Source of the DNA: Nostoc linckia FACHB-104
GTDB lineage: Bacteria; Cyanobacteriota; Cyanobacteriia; Cyanobacteriales; Nostocaceae
Assembly (NCBI RefSeq): GCF_014696615.1
Contig: NZ_JACJQJ010000045.1
Coordinates: forward strand, 1-64,000
Length of the DNA: 64,000 bases
Direction: 5' to 3'
Below the pieces are notes generated by a model. That model was not told where the DNA came from and made no database searches. It saw only the letters and a program-made list of their open reading frames with translations. Each line of letters starts with the position of its first letter. Position 1 is the stretch's first letter. The position numbers were made by a program, and so were the translations under genes. Below are positions 27,303 through 36,487 of this stretch, in pieces.

Positions 27303-28199
27303 ATGTTGCATATTACAGGTAAAACTAAACTTTTAGGGGTAATTGGACATCCGGTGGAACACTCGCTGTCGCCGGTGATGCATAATGCTGCGATCGCTAA
27401 ATTGGGATTAGATTATGTTTATCTGCCCTTTCCCATCGCACCAGAGAATTTAGCAGATGCGATCGCAGGTTTTGCAGCTGTTGGGGTTGTGGGTTTTAGT
27501 GTGACAATCCCTCATAAACAAGCAATTATGCCCCTCTTGGCAGAAATTACTCCTATTGCCCAAGCCATCGGCGCAGTTAATACTGTGAGTCGTCAAAATA
27601 ACCAGTGGGTTGGTACAAACACAGATATTGAAGGCTTTATCTCCCCCTTGCAAACCACATATCAGCAAGATTGGAGTCAGAAAGCGGCGGTAATTTTAGG
27701 TAACGGTGGTGCAGCGCGGGCGGTGGTTGCAGGTTGTCAGCAGCTAGGTTTTGCGGAAATTCATGTTGTAGGGCGCAATCAGCAGCGATTACAAGAATTT
27801 TACGAGAGTTGGGCTGATTCCTTGGTAAGTGCGAATTTGCAAGTTCATACATGGGATAAGTTAACGAAACTAATTCCCCAAGCTAATTTGTTAGTTAATA
27901 CCACACCAATTGGGATGTATCCCAAAGTAGATGAATCGCCTGTGAGTGCAGCAGAAATAGCTGATTTACCAGCAGGTGCGTTCGTCGGAGACGTTGCCAA
28001 AGGCATCGCCTACGATTTGATATATATTCCTAAACCAACGCAATTTCTCCAACTCGCGCAACAACAAGGTGCGATCACCATTGATGGCTTAGAAATGCTT
28101 GTGCAACAAGGTGCAGCAGCATTAAAACTCTGGTTGCAGCAAGAAACTGTACCTGTAGATGTGATGCGTCAAGCACTGCAAAATTATTTGGGTTTATGA
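27303..28199 (+). CDS. aroE: shikimate dehydrogenase
   Basis: A 298-residue NADP-dependent dehydrogenase of the aromatic amino-acid pathway that reduces 3-dehydroshikimate to shikimate. The substrate-binding domain starts LLGVIGHPVEHSLSPVMHNA; the catalytic lysine is in TIPHKQAIM (near residue 66). The nucleotide domain has GNGGAARAVV and the NTTPIGMYP loop, and the C-terminal region has GLEMLVQQGA. Length and motif order are complete. It follows ppk1 in the same direction but is separated by repeats, so it probably has its own promoter. It converges on the histidine kinase at 28205 with a gap of only 5 bp. Confidence 0.96.
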   Translation: MLHITGKTKLLGVIGHPVEHSLSPVMHNAAIAKLGLDYVYLPFPIAPENLADAIAGFAAVGVVGFSVTIPHKQAIMPLLAEITPIAQAIGAVNTVSRQNNQWVGTNTDIEGFISPLQTTYQQDWSQKAAVILGNGGAARAVVAGCQQLGFAEIHVVGRNQQRLQEFYESWADSLVSANLQVHTWDKLTKLIPQANLLVNTTPIGMYPKVDESPVSAAEIADLPAGAFVGDVAKGIAYDLIYIPKPTQFLQLAQQQGAITIDGLEMLVQQGAAALKLWLQQETVPVDVMRQALQNYLGL

Positions 28200-28204
28200 C
28201 TAAT

Positions 28205-29908
28205 TTAAACTGCTTGCAGAACTTTTTGCCGAGTAGGAATCTGGATGATAAACTCTGTCCCTTCACCGGGAGTAGAGACATACTCTAGCTTACCGCCATG
28301 TTTTTCGGTGATGATTTGGTAGCTGATGGATAATCCCATTCCAGTACCTTTGTTGACTGGCTTAGTTGTAAAAAAAGGATTAAATAAATTATGACGCGCT
28401 GTTTCTGGTATACCTGTGCCAGTATCTGCGATCGCAATTTGTACCCACTGTGAATCTATAAGGGATGTACGAATAGTAATGCGGCTGGGATTGTCTTTTA
28501 TTTGTTGATTGCTACGCTTGATATTGGCTTCTTCTACAGCATCAATTGCATTTGCCAAAATATTCATGAATACTTGGTTGAGTTGCCCGGCATAACATTC
28601 AATTAAAGGTAAATTACCGTATTCTGGAATTACCTCAATTTCTGGTAAATTACCTTTCGCTTGCAGACGATGGTGCAAGATTAACAAAGTGCTATCTATC
28701 CCCTCATGGATATCCACAGCTTTGTATTCAGCTTCATCCATACGAGAGAAATTGCGAAGCGATCGCACAATCTCGGTAATCCGTGAGCTTCCCATATTCA
28801 TGGAATTCAAAATTTTTGACAAGTCTTGTTGCAAAAATTCTAGTTCAATTTTCTTAGCTTTAGCTTGAATTTCTACAACCGGATCGGGGTAATGTTTTTG
28901 ATATAGTTGCACAAAATCTATCAGGCTTTTTGCATATTCTTCTATATGTATCAAATTGCCTTGAATAAAGTTGACTGGGTTATTTATTTCGTGGGCGATA
29001 CCTGCTACTAATTGACCAAGACTAGATATTTTTTCTGTTTGAATTAATTGAGCTTGGGTTTTTTGCAGATTTTGTAGAGTCTGCTGAAGTTCTATCTGTG
29101 CTTGCTGGCGTTCAGTAATCTCATTGTGCAATTGTTCGTTAGCATCAAGCAACTCAGAGCGAGACTTTTGCAAATCATTAGACATTTTGTTGAACGAGGT
29201 AGCTAACTCGCCAATCTCATCTTGGGAATGAATCGTGACTCTAGTATCTAGTTTGCCTTCAGCTAGATTCAAAACAGCTTGCTGGAGTTGTTTAATTGGT
29301 TTGGAGATGTTTCTAGAGATTAGTAAACCTGCTGCTAATGCCAATACAACACACACCAAACTGATAATTGATGTCGCTACAATACTATTGTGTGCTGTTG
29401 CCATTGCAGCTTTATATAGTGGTGTATATTCCAGAATGACGGCACCTATTGTTTCACCCTGGCTGTTTTTAAAGGGCACAGTAATTAGATAAATTCCTTG
29501 TGGATGCTCAGGACTAGTTTCTATATAAGTTCTAGTTATACCATCTTGAATAGTTTTACCGACTTCATTGTGAGGATCTCCTACCAATCGCGTGCCGATG
29601 TCTTTAGTAACGACATCTGCCAAAATAATTTTATTCTGGTCTACGATTTCTAAATGGCGTTGGCGCGCCTTGTGTAGTTCTAGAACATGGTTTTGCAAAT
29701 GAGATAAAACTTCGGCGCGCGATCGCGGTTGTTCGTCTTCCAACTCATGATTTGTAAAATATCCCAGTAGAATAGCTACTTCTTCAGCTTCTTGTCGCGC
29801 AAGATACTTAGCTGTTTGTGATTGCTGATGAACTGCGATCGCACCAATTGCTCCTGTAAGAGTCGCAATCCCCAGAAACCCCAAAATTAATTTTTGACTA
29901 ATTCTCAT
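28205..29908 (-). CDS. HAMP sensor histidine kinase
   Basis: A 567-residue transmembrane histidine kinase. An N-terminal membrane segment (residues 8-25) and a second near 180-200 (IVATSIISLVCVVLALAAGL) flank a periplasmic sensor of about 150 residues. A HAMP domain follows (ISRNISKPIKQLQQAVLNLA), then a coiled coil, then the H-box GIAHEINNPVNF, N-box NQVFMNILANAIDA, G1 DTGTGIP and G2 GTGMGLSIS. The kinase core is closely similar to that at the C-terminus of the 1821-residue hybrid at 2436-7901 (shared AGQLNQVFMN and IHEGIDST tracts). No receiver gene is adjacent. Signal unknown. Confidence 0.93.
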   Translation of the reverse strand: MRISQKLILGFLGIATLTGAIGAIAVHQQSQTAKYLARQEAEEVAILLGYFTNHELEDEQPRSRAEVLSHLQNHVLELHKARQRHLEIVDQNKIILADVVTKDIGTRLVGDPHNEVGKTIQDGITRTYIETSPEHPQGIYLITVPFKNSQGETIGAVILEYTPLYKAAMATAHNSIVATSIISLVCVVLALAAGLLISRNISKPIKQLQQAVLNLAEGKLDTRVTIHSQDEIGELATSFNKMSNDLQKSRSELLDANEQLHNEITERQQAQIELQQTLQNLQKTQAQLIQTEKISSLGQLVAGIAHEINNPVNFIQGNLIHIEEYAKSLIDFVQLYQKHYPDPVVEIQAKAKKIELEFLQQDLSKILNSMNMGSSRITEIVRSLRNFSRMDEAEYKAVDIHEGIDSTLLILHHRLQAKGNLPEIEVIPEYGNLPLIECYAGQLNQVFMNILANAIDAVEEANIKRSNQQIKDNPSRITIRTSLIDSQWVQIAIADTGTGIPETARHNLFNPFFTTKPVNKGTGMGLSISYQIITEKHGGKLEYVSTPGEGTEFIIQIPTRQKVLQAV

Positions 29909-30080
29909 CTTTTGCTACATACCCTAAAGTGGTGAGAAGCCAATCCACTACTCGGGAAAGTCTCCTATTACTAAAATTCCCCTTTCTGGTTCTGTAACTG
30001 GCAAAATCAGCGAGAATAAATGAAAACTTTAGGATATGTCTATTTTTAAATCCTTATATATAGATTTTATGTTCCTGGAT

Positions 30081-31055
30081 TTAATTGCGCTCCATTTTGT
30101 TTAAAAGTATTGTAATTGCAGTCACAATCACTTCTGGTTGGTCTATCCAAACAAAATGACCACTTTTCTCAGCTTGAATTTCTACACAATCTGTTGATAA
30201 ATTGAGGATTTCGCTATGCATTTGCTCTCTTAATTTATTAGCAGCCTTCATAGGTAGAAACATAGACCAAATAGAAGGATGGAAAAAAGTCTTGGCTTTA
30301 ATACTAACTATTGGCAATGCATCAAAGTAATTAGCTAATTCAACCTGGCGACTACTAATATCTAAATTTAATATTTCCCGACTCATAGTTATCCAGTGCT
30401 TGGGACGGCAGAAAGAACGCTTGACTGGTTTTAAAATCAATTTGGGAAATTTAACTAACTCGCGTTTGATAAACTCAAATGTCCCTATTACTTTGAGTAA
30501 TCGCACAATACCCAGAATGGAACCAATAAAGGACATCACAAAGCCCGATAAGAAAAACAGTTTCAAGCACTGTAAAGGGATGGGCATTTTCAGCATAGCT
30601 GTTTCGTGAAGTCCATCGGTAAGTACCATTCCCATGACTTTTTCGGGAAAGTACTGTGCATATAACCGCACGTTATAGCTACCGAAGGAATTCCCTACCA
30701 AAATATAGGGTGGTTGAATATCCGCTTGAGTGAGAAGATAATCCAGTTCTGCAACCATTTGGGCGCTAGTTCGCGGATGTGGACTATGATCACTCCAACC
30801 GTATCCAGCGCGATCGTAGATGCAAACCCTTGTATGCTTGGCTATCTCTGGCAGCAGTAAATAACCTTCAATCCCGCCTAAACTGTGTTCTAAGATAACT
30901 GTGGGGCCAGACTCGCCTGCAGTGTGAAGGTGCAAACTATAACCACCGACATCAATCATTTTACCTGGTGGAGGTTGACGATCTTCCATCAAGCAAGCGA
31001 TCGCTTGATAACAAGTCGTAGCCAACAGCAAAATACTGTTGATAGAGAATAGCAT
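30081..31055 (-). CDS. alpha/beta hydrolase
   Basis: A 324-residue alpha/beta-hydrolase. A hydrophobic N-terminus (LFSINSILLLATTCYQAIAC) may be a membrane anchor or signal. The oxyanion region is VILEHSLGG, the nucleophile elbow is LVGNSFGSYNVR with Ser123, and the histidine is in EKSGHFVWIDQPE near the C-terminus. The lid region is basic (VKRSFCRPKHW). Substrate is unknown. It is preceded by a 203-residue hypothetical gene on the same strand, ending 20 bp upstream, so the two may be co-transcribed. Confidence 0.85.
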   Translation of the reverse strand: MLFSINSILLLATTCYQAIACLMEDRQPPPGKMIDVGGYSLHLHTAGESGPTVILEHSLGGIEGYLLLPEIAKHTRVCIYDRAGYGWSDHSPHPRTSAQMVAELDYLLTQADIQPPYILVGNSFGSYNVRLYAQYFPEKVMGMVLTDGLHETAMLKMPIPLQCLKLFFLSGFVMSFIGSILGIVRLLKVIGTFEFIKRELVKFPKLILKPVKRSFCRPKHWITMSREILNLDISSRQVELANYFDALPIVSIKAKTFFHPSIWSMFLPMKAANKLREQMHSEILNLSTDCVEIQAEKSGHFVWIDQPEVIVTAITILLNKMERN

Positions 31056-31075
31056 CGTTTAAATATCTAGTTTCG

Positions 31076-31687
31076 TTAGTTCTTTAACCAGCGCCAATTA
31101 TAACGGTTCCACTCGTAAATTCCTTGAATTTCATATTCAGTACCGTTATAGAAACGGACAATGCAATTGCTAACGGAATCATCACCATTCCTAGTTTCAT
31201 CAACTTGCAAGACTACGCAGGAATACCATTCTCGCTTACAGGGGCCATCGTCTTGTACCCATTCCCATAAAGCATTGGAAATTTCGATGCGATCGCCTAC
31301 TCTGAGCTTCAGTGCATCTTCAAAATAAGCATATTTTTCAAAATGATATGGCTGAACGCGATTTAGCCACTGTATGCCGTAGCGTTCACGGATAAATTGT
31401 ACTTCTCCAGAGTCATTCTCGTGCAGCCAATCATTGAGTAATTTTGTTTTCCAAGTTTTGTCTTCTGCTTCTTGTGTTTTCACAAACTGCAAAAATGCAG
31501 CCAATTCCTCTGAAGTAAGCTCATCCAAGGGATTAGCAATCTCTAACACCCCAAATTTAGAATTCCCTTCGATTTTCTCTACCACTTGCAGTAATATCTG
31601 TTTTTGCGTATCAGTGAGAGGACAGCTGGCTGCATCACAACTTTTAAAGGCTGCTTGCAAAGCTGCTTTTATCTCATCCGGAGTCAT
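31076..31687 (-). CDS. conserved-looking hypothetical protein
   Basis: A 203-residue soluble protein that I do not recognise. The first 75 residues are helical and charged, with ALQAAFKSCDAASCPLTDTQ. The last 100 residues have several tryptophans and beta-strand character (LRVGDRIEISNALWEWVQDD, then CIVRFYNGTEYEIQG and YEWNRYNWRWL), which looks like a small SH3-like or Tudor-like barrel. That fold suggestion is inference only. The ATG at 31687 is followed by a plausible N-terminus and no signal peptide. It may share a transcript with the hydrolase 20 bp downstream. Confidence 0.7.
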   Translation of the reverse strand: MTPDEIKAALQAAFKSCDAASCPLTDTQKQILLQVVEKIEGNSKFGVLEIANPLDELTSEELAAFLQFVKTQEAEDKTWKTKLLNDWLHENDSGEVQFIRERYGIQWLNRVQPYHFEKYAYFEDALKLRVGDRIEISNALWEWVQDDGPCKREWYSCVVLQVDETRNGDDSVSNCIVRFYNGTEYEIQGIYEWNRYNWRWLKN

Positions 31688-32132
31688 AAGTTAATAGCAA
31701 GTTAAGGGTTATTTTCCCTAATTATTACAAAAGTGAAATCAAACTCTCCAATATCTTTGGTCAGGAAATTCAGGTAAGCTGGGGTTAAAAACAGGTCTAA
31801 GCTATTCTGCTTTTAAGTTGCACAATCCATCGTGAGGGTTGTTGACAGTTGACAGTTGACAGTCAACAGCCCTGATTAGTAGTTATGCAATTTAGAAGCG
31901 CACTAGCTTAGTTGCCAAGTCTGGAATTATTCAGTAGTGCAGAGTTATGAGTATTGAGTCCTCAGCATCACCCTATCACTATGAGGGTTTAGCAATGCTA
32001 AACCCCTACAGGTATGGAACAAAAAATGAGTACTAATGTGCTTCCTTTTACTCAATACTCAACTCTACTGAAGTAATAAATTCTGCCTTCGGTATCAAGG
32101 TTACTGAGATTTCGTTACAACTATTTTTAGAT
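31688..32132. other. intergenic
   Basis: This 445-bp region lies between divergent genes. It includes a GTTGACA heptamer tract at 31841-31871 and otherwise nothing I can name; no gene is supported. Confidence 0.5.
31841..31871. repeat. 7-bp tandem repeat (GTTGACA)
   Basis: Three GTTGACA units followed by the inverted GTCAAC, so the tract can also form a small hairpin. It is an STRR-type repeat. Confidence 0.75.
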
Positions 32133-32663
32133 ATGGAAAAAAACAGCTGCATCACATCTTGGTTTAATTTCCTTACTTTAGGTAAACTAAATTACTGTTT
32201 GCAAAAGCAATTAATTGTACGCCTAGTAACCAAGTACTTAAAACCTATTAAGGTAATATTTGTTTCATGCCTATTTGGGCTTTGGTTATGGGTGTTGACT
32301 CCCCCAGCTTTAGCGCTGACACAAATTAAATTATTCGATATTTCTTATAAGGATTGTCCGCCAGAATTAGCAGAAGGTGCTGTTATTAGTAGCGGTTCTG
32401 CGGCTGCTAACTGTTTTATTGTCACTGGCAAAGCAGAGAATGGTACTTACAAAACCGTCTACGATGCAGATATTTTTGGACGCATCTATGATGCTAACAA
32501 CGACCCAGTGCTACAAAATCGTACGCGTTTGGGGTCTATTCCTGAAATTCCCCCAGGTGTGAGCGATTTTGAATTGAGAATCTCTGTACCTGCAAATCAA
32601 CCTACTCCATTGAAACTGAAGCAGTTTAAGGCTGCTGGGTTTAGCGGTCAGGTGCGGAAATAA
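32133..32663 (+). CDS. exported hypothetical protein
   Basis: A 176-residue predicted exported protein of unrecognised family. Residues about 37-62 (KPIKVIFVSCLFGLWLWVLT, then PPALA) look like a signal peptide with an unusually long N-terminal region. A downstream start at the TTG near codon 23 would give a normal-length signal. The mature part is beta-rich, with two cysteines (YKDCPPEL and AANCFIVTG) and a conserved-looking FGRIYDANNDPVLQNRTRLG. It looks like a small periplasmic domain. No operon partner is seen. Confidence 0.65.
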   Translation: MEKNSCITSWFNFLTLGKLNYCLQKQLIVRLVTKYLKPIKVIFVSCLFGLWLWVLTPPALALTQIKLFDISYKDCPPELAEGAVISSGSAAANCFIVTGKAENGTYKTVYDADIFGRIYDANNDPVLQNRTRLGSIPEIPPGVSDFELRISVPANQPTPLKLKQFKAAGFSGQVRK

Positions 32664-32815
32664 TATTTTGTCTGGTTAAGAACAAGCGGAAGTCCACACC
32701 CTCAATGTACCCATAGGGAGCGGATGGCGACGAAGTATTTAACTTGTAGGGTGGGCACTAGATATCATTAGGGTTTAAACGAAAGATATCAAGGTGCCCT
32801 CCAAACTACCAAAGT

Positions 32816-33466
32816 TCATCCCTCATTTTGTTGAAACTGGCTCAATAACCAAGCTCCAACTTCAGATTGATTCATTTCCCGGCTGCGGCGTAAAGCTTCT
32901 TCTAAAAGAGCGATCGCTAATCCTGGTAATACCTGTGATACTTGAATACGTTTACTACCCTGCTCTGCTATACAGTAAGCAATAATTTGGGCATTTTGCA
33001 CATCTACTACCCAATATTCTGATACATTCAAATCTTCGTAGAGACTTCGCTTTGTACCCAAGTCATCTAGTAAAGAAGTTTTCGCAATCTCAATGACTAA
33101 ATCTGGCGCAGGATACAAATCAAGGTTGACAATTCCTGTACCAGTTGGGATAGATTGGGCACGTTCTCTCACATAATAGGCAACATCAGGCTGACAATCC
33201 TGAATTCCAGTCTTACGAAAGGTGGTTGTGTCTAAACCTGTGGACGGAATTCCTTTGAGGGCTGCAAATAAAGTTACCGCAAAGATAATTACCACATGGT
33301 TTTGACCATGATCAAAGCTAACTGGTGCCATCTCCAGCCTCATGTGTCCTTTGTAGTAATAACTTTTTGCCTGATTGTTCAGCAAATCGGTGATTGTTTG
33401 TAAATATTCTTGCCAAGAAGCAGGAATCCATGTTTCTGTTGGTAGTTGGGTTTGAGTTTCACTCAT
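32816..33466 (-). CDS. Uma2-family protein (PD-(D/E)XK fold)
   Basis: A 216-residue Uma2/DUF820 protein, a restriction-endonuclease-like fold very abundant in cyanobacteria. The active-site-like pattern is visible: DCQPDVAYYV, then PDLVIEIAKTSLLDDLGTKR, a D...E-x-A/S core with following lysine or arginine, then YEDLNVSEYWVVDVQN. Catalytic activity is not proven for the family and its biological role is unknown. The gene looks complete. It lies alone between plus-strand hypotheticals. Confidence 0.9.
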   Translation of the reverse strand: MSETQTQLPTETWIPASWQEYLQTITDLLNNQAKSYYYKGHMRLEMAPVSFDHGQNHVVIIFAVTLFAALKGIPSTGLDTTTFRKTGIQDCQPDVAYYVRERAQSIPTGTGIVNLDLYPAPDLVIEIAKTSLLDDLGTKRSLYEDLNVSEYWVVDVQNAQIIAYCIAEQGSKRIQVSQVLPGLAIALLEEALRRSREMNQSEVGAWLLSQFQQNEG

Positions 33467-33528
33467 TGTCTAACCCTTATGCCAGTAAGCTATATCTCTT
33501 GTAACTCAAATTCTCAGCTTTTTGCTCG

Positions 33529-33749
33529 CTACTTTGACATCTGAAGTTGAATATTTGAGTTCGGAAGGGGAAGTTTCAGGCTTTGAAGTCGAAATTTTGA
33601 GTTTAGAGGCTCAACGTTGCTGTTCTGAAGGCGAAGTTTGGAGTTCAGAAGGGGAATTTTTGAGCTTTTTACTCGGATGTTGGTGTTCCGATCTCGGATT
33701 TTCGTGTTCTGAAGTGCAACTTTTGAGATCTGAGGTTGAAAGTTGAGGC
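33529..33749. repeat. degenerate 21-bp tandem repeat (7-codon period)
   Basis: Degenerate repeats with a period near 21 bp. Read on the minus strand they give heptads of the type NSKLRLQ, NSNVEPL, NSKFRLQ, NSNIQLQ; on the plus strand SSEGEV-type units. Both strands are open for 225 bp or more, but the periodicity explains this without a gene. It lies between Uma2 and a small hypothetical gene. Confidence 0.75.
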
Positions 33750-33802
33750 TTTGAGGTGGAATGATGGTGATTAAATGGACAATCAATCACCTAAATTCTG
33801 AC

Positions 33803-34084
33803 TTAAGTTGATTCTCCTTTAATCCCAGCCTCAATTGCTTTTACAAATAGACTGACCCACCACTGATCAGAAGCTTTCTGAAGTGCCTCGAATATAAATG
33901 CTTGTCCTCCAGCTTTTAAACGTTTTTTCAAAGTGGGGTTTTGATTCACTTGTTCTACTGCTGCTGTGACAACTCTTTGTGTCTCAGCTTCAGTTGTGGG
34001 TTGGCAATTCTCTGTGAGACGGTTGAAGATTTGCTGAATTTCATCAAAAGCGTCTACAAGATTTTTTTCTGAAGCATAATTCAA
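33803..34084 (-). CDS. small hypothetical protein
   Basis: A 93-residue soluble protein without signal peptide. The first 55 residues are polar and helical (DAFDEIQQIFNRLTE). The last 35 (RLKAGGQAFIFEALQKASDQ, then WWVSLFVKAIEAGIKG) form a well-defined amphipathic or hydrophobic segment that looks conserved, and a similar ending occurs as a C-terminal module in some cyanobacterial multi-domain proteins. The gene could therefore be a detached module or a remnant. I do not assign a function. Confidence 0.55.
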   Translation of the reverse strand: MNYASEKNLVDAFDEIQQIFNRLTENCQPTTEAETQRVVTAAVEQVNQNPTLKKRLKAGGQAFIFEALQKASDQWWVSLFVKAIEAGIKGEST

Positions 34085-34202
34085 TAGACAGAAAACATTT
34101 TTACTATGTTAGCTTAGTCAAACTCTTAGTCATGCCAGATTAAAAGGCAAGGTTTTAGGAGAAAATACTGCTGCGATCGCTTTTTTAATTTTACCTTTCA
34201 AC

Positions 34203-34235
34203 AAAAAAGGGGTGAGTTATACTCACCCCTTTTTT
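34203..34235. terminator. bidirectional Rho-independent terminator
   Basis: A9-bp perfect stem (GGGGTGAGT with ACTCACCCC, loop TAT) is flanked by six A on the left and six T on the right, so it can act on both strands. It lies 22 bp beyond the end of the minus-strand yggT gene, at the end of the upp-YtxH-yggT group. Confidence 0.88.
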
Positions 34236-34256
34236 CCATCAATTGCACAATCGTGA

Positions 34257-34532
34257 TTACATATAATTGAATAGACTTTGCAAAGTAGGAAGCAGCCAGT
34301 CTCCAGCTAATTGCAATACCAAGAAAGCTAGGATGGGAGAAAAATCCATACCGCCCAGTGGGGGAATAATTGAGCGGAAGAGATTGAGATAGGGGTCAGT
34401 AATCTGGGCTAGGGCCGCAAAAGGTTGACTATAAAAGTCAATATTGGGGAACCAGGTCAACAGAACCCGAACAATCAATAAAACAGTGTAAATCTGGATG
34501 AAAGTAGCCAGTGTGGCAATCAGTAAATTCAT
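34257..34532 (-). CDS. YggT/Ycf19-family membrane protein
   Basis: A 91-residue membrane protein of the YggT (Ycf19) family. There are two hydrophobic segments, residues 5-27 (IATLATFIQIYTVLLIVRVLL) and 66-85 (PILAFLVLQLAGDWLL). The family signature is between them: LTWFPNIDF, then ITDPYLNLFRSIIPPLGG. In plastids and cyanobacteria YggT-type proteins are implicated in membrane or nucleoid organisation and cytochrome assembly, but the role is not settled. It is the last gene before a strong terminator. Confidence 0.9.
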   Translation of the reverse strand: MNLLIATLATFIQIYTVLLIVRVLLTWFPNIDFYSQPFAALAQITDPYLNLFRSIIPPLGGMDFSPILAFLVLQLAGDWLLPTLQSLFNYM

Positions 34533-34647
34533 GGATGGTTTATTTTCCTGCTAAGCGATCAACAAGGTCTTACCATAGATTTTAATTTAGTCGGTGTCAT
34601 GCCGTCTTCATAGCAAAGTTTGGCAGGTTCACCAAATCATTAGCGGA

Positions 34648-35001
34648 TCAAGAATCTTTGGTGAAAGAGCGCTCACTCATGGCTTGTGGTGCAGTGCCAT
34701 TGACATTACCCAGCTGCTTCCTTACCTCATCTATTGTGGCATTGAGTTGGGCAATTTTGTCTTCTAGCGATCGCCTGGCTGATTCCATTTCTAGTCCGTC
34801 TGTTTCTGAGGCTTTCATCTGACGACGTTTCCCAGGTATTTTTTTAGTTTCCTCGGAGTTATTCGTCAGTTCTGCTTCATCTTCGGCTAATAGTTCTGGA
34901 TCTTGACGGGTAGCAATCAAGGCTCCCAGAACCCCACCCACAACGCTACCGAAAAGCGCGCCTGCGAAAAAACCACCAACAAAACCATCACGCTGACTCA
35001 T
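34648..35001 (-). CDS. YtxH-like membrane-anchored protein
   Basis: A 117-residue protein with one N-terminal hydrophobic glycine-rich segment (GGFFAGALFGSVVGGVLGAL), followed by an acidic linker and a short coiled coil (LEDKIAQLNATIDEVRKQL). The layout is that of YtxH-like and other small membrane-anchored coiled-coil proteins. It sits between upp and yggT on the same strand with gaps of about 76 and 115 bp. Function is unknown. Confidence 0.75.
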   Translation of the reverse strand: MSQRDGFVGGFFAGALFGSVVGGVLGALIATRQDPELLAEDEAELTNNSEETKKIPGKRRQMKASETDGLEMESARRSLEDKIAQLNATIDEVRKQLGNVNGTAPQAMSERSFTKDS

Positions 35002-35077
35002 ATTCTTAACCGCCTTGAAGAAACTTTGTGACTTTTACACCAGTTAATTTATTTTCCTACCCTAGCTGCATACTAGC

Positions 35078-35728
35078 TTAAGTCCCAAAGGTGCGATCGC
35101 CTGCATCTCCTAATCCCGGTACAATAAATCCCTGCTCGTTGACGGTTTCGTCAATAGTCGCAGTGTAAATATTTAAACTAGGATAAGCCACACTTAGTTT
35201 TTGCAAAGCTGGCGGAGCTGCCACTACACAAACAATCCTAATGAAGCCTGGGTCAATACCCCGTTGTGTTAATTCTGACATTGCTGCCATCATCGATCCT
35301 CCTGTTGCTAACATCGGATCGGTAATTAACACCCTTGTTTGAGGGTCAAACTTTTCTGGTAATTTGTTTAGGTAACACGAAGGTTGTAATGTTTCCTCAT
35401 TTCGCACTAAGCCAAGATGATAAATCGAAGCTAAGGGTAGCAGGGTTTGTGCCCCTTCTAATAATCCTAAACCTGCCCGTAAAATTGGCACCACCGCCAC
35501 AGGTACTTGTGGATCGATTAAAGTGGCCGCAGTTGTATCTAAAGGACTTTGCACAGTTGTCTCTAGAGTCGGCAACCACTCTCGTGCTGCTTCATAGGTC
35601 AACCATCTTCCCAACTCTACCATTGCACTGCGAAATAGTACCGAAGGTGTAGCCGCATCACGCGCTACTGCTAGCCAGTGCTTAATTAAAGGATGGGGTG
35701 GAACATAAACGCGCAGTTGTACCGTCAT
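35078..35728 (-). CDS. upp: uracil phosphoribosyltransferase
   Basis: A 216-residue enzyme that makes UMP from uracil and PRPP in pyrimidine salvage. The PRPP loop is VLITDPMLATGGSM near residues 132-145, VPILRAGLGLLEGAQ is the second substrate loop, and PGLGDAGDRTFGT is the C-terminal uracil-binding segment. The length fits the family. It heads a minus-strand group with the YtxH-like and yggT genes; the link is positional only. Confidence 0.95.
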   Translation of the reverse strand: MTVQLRVYVPPHPLIKHWLAVARDAATPSVLFRSAMVELGRWLTYEAAREWLPTLETTVQSPLDTTAATLIDPQVPVAVVPILRAGLGLLEGAQTLLPLASIYHLGLVRNEETLQPSCYLNKLPEKFDPQTRVLITDPMLATGGSMMAAMSELTQRGIDPGFIRIVCVVAAPPALQKLSVAYPSLNIYTATIDETVNEQGFIVPGLGDAGDRTFGT

Positions 35729-36487
35729 AGCCAGGAAAAGGCGACTGTTTACTATATAAGAACTGAAACATCATAATACTCCGTCGCGTCTCCGACTGAC
35801 AGCTAATACAATTTTGGATTTTGCGAAAAGTTGCGTGGGCGGGTTTCCCGACTTGAGCAAACTTTTCAAGACAGATTTTGGATTTTAGATTGGGGATTGG
35901 GGATTGGCAAAAATCACCCACCTCTAGCTTATTGATAATAAATTGCATTAGTAGTTGACATGCATTCTCAATCAAGGTTATATTGTTATCTAGTGTTCTC
36001 CTCTCTTTAAGGATCGGCAGACGGGATTAGCCAGCAGTAGCGGCTTGTCCCTCTTTTTTTGTGTGTAAGAACTTGCAAACTCTCGTTTTCGCAATCAATT
36101 GTCGTTTTTCTCCATAAATTGACCATGCTGTAGGGAAAAATGCTGTGTACTGATAACAGATGCGATCGCAATATATAAAAACTACCCAATTCAGGAACGT
36201 AAATTGAGATATTTGTGTCCCCGAAAGCTTTCTATATTTGCAACATTGGGATATTTTTTAAATTGGCGATCGCAATCTATTAAAGTAGTTAAGTATTATC
36301 TTTTCTCTAAAAAGTAATATCTGCTACTTTTTTTTTAGGGATTATGTGGAAGGGCTGACTATCTACTGGTTATCGTTTGAAAATTCTAGATGGTTTATGA
36401 CCATAGAAAACAAGGATACAAGCCCCTGGATTTATCCGTAGGGTCTTTTATTTTGAATTTTGAATTTTGAATTCGGAGCGAAGCGAC
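35729..36487. other. intergenic between divergent genes
   Basis: This 759-bp region lies between upp (minus) and the carotenoid isomerase (plus). It contains a short GGGGATT tract near 35893, several GC-rich hairpin-capable stretches, and a TTTTGAA heptamer tract at 36451-36473 right before the isomerase. No gene is supported; both promoters should be here. Confidence 0.5.
36451..36473. repeat. 7-bp tandem repeat (TTTTGAA)
   Basis: Three TTTTGAA units end 15 bp before the probable GTG start of the carotenoid isomerase. It is an STRR-type repeat; its inverse complement (ATTCAAA) occurs at 19262-19285. Confidence 0.8.

Noticed and set aside
33522-33786. Open frames on both strands (about 74 and 85 codons)
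   Set aside because: Explained by the 21-bp repeat; low-complexity and no family. Reported as a repeat instead.
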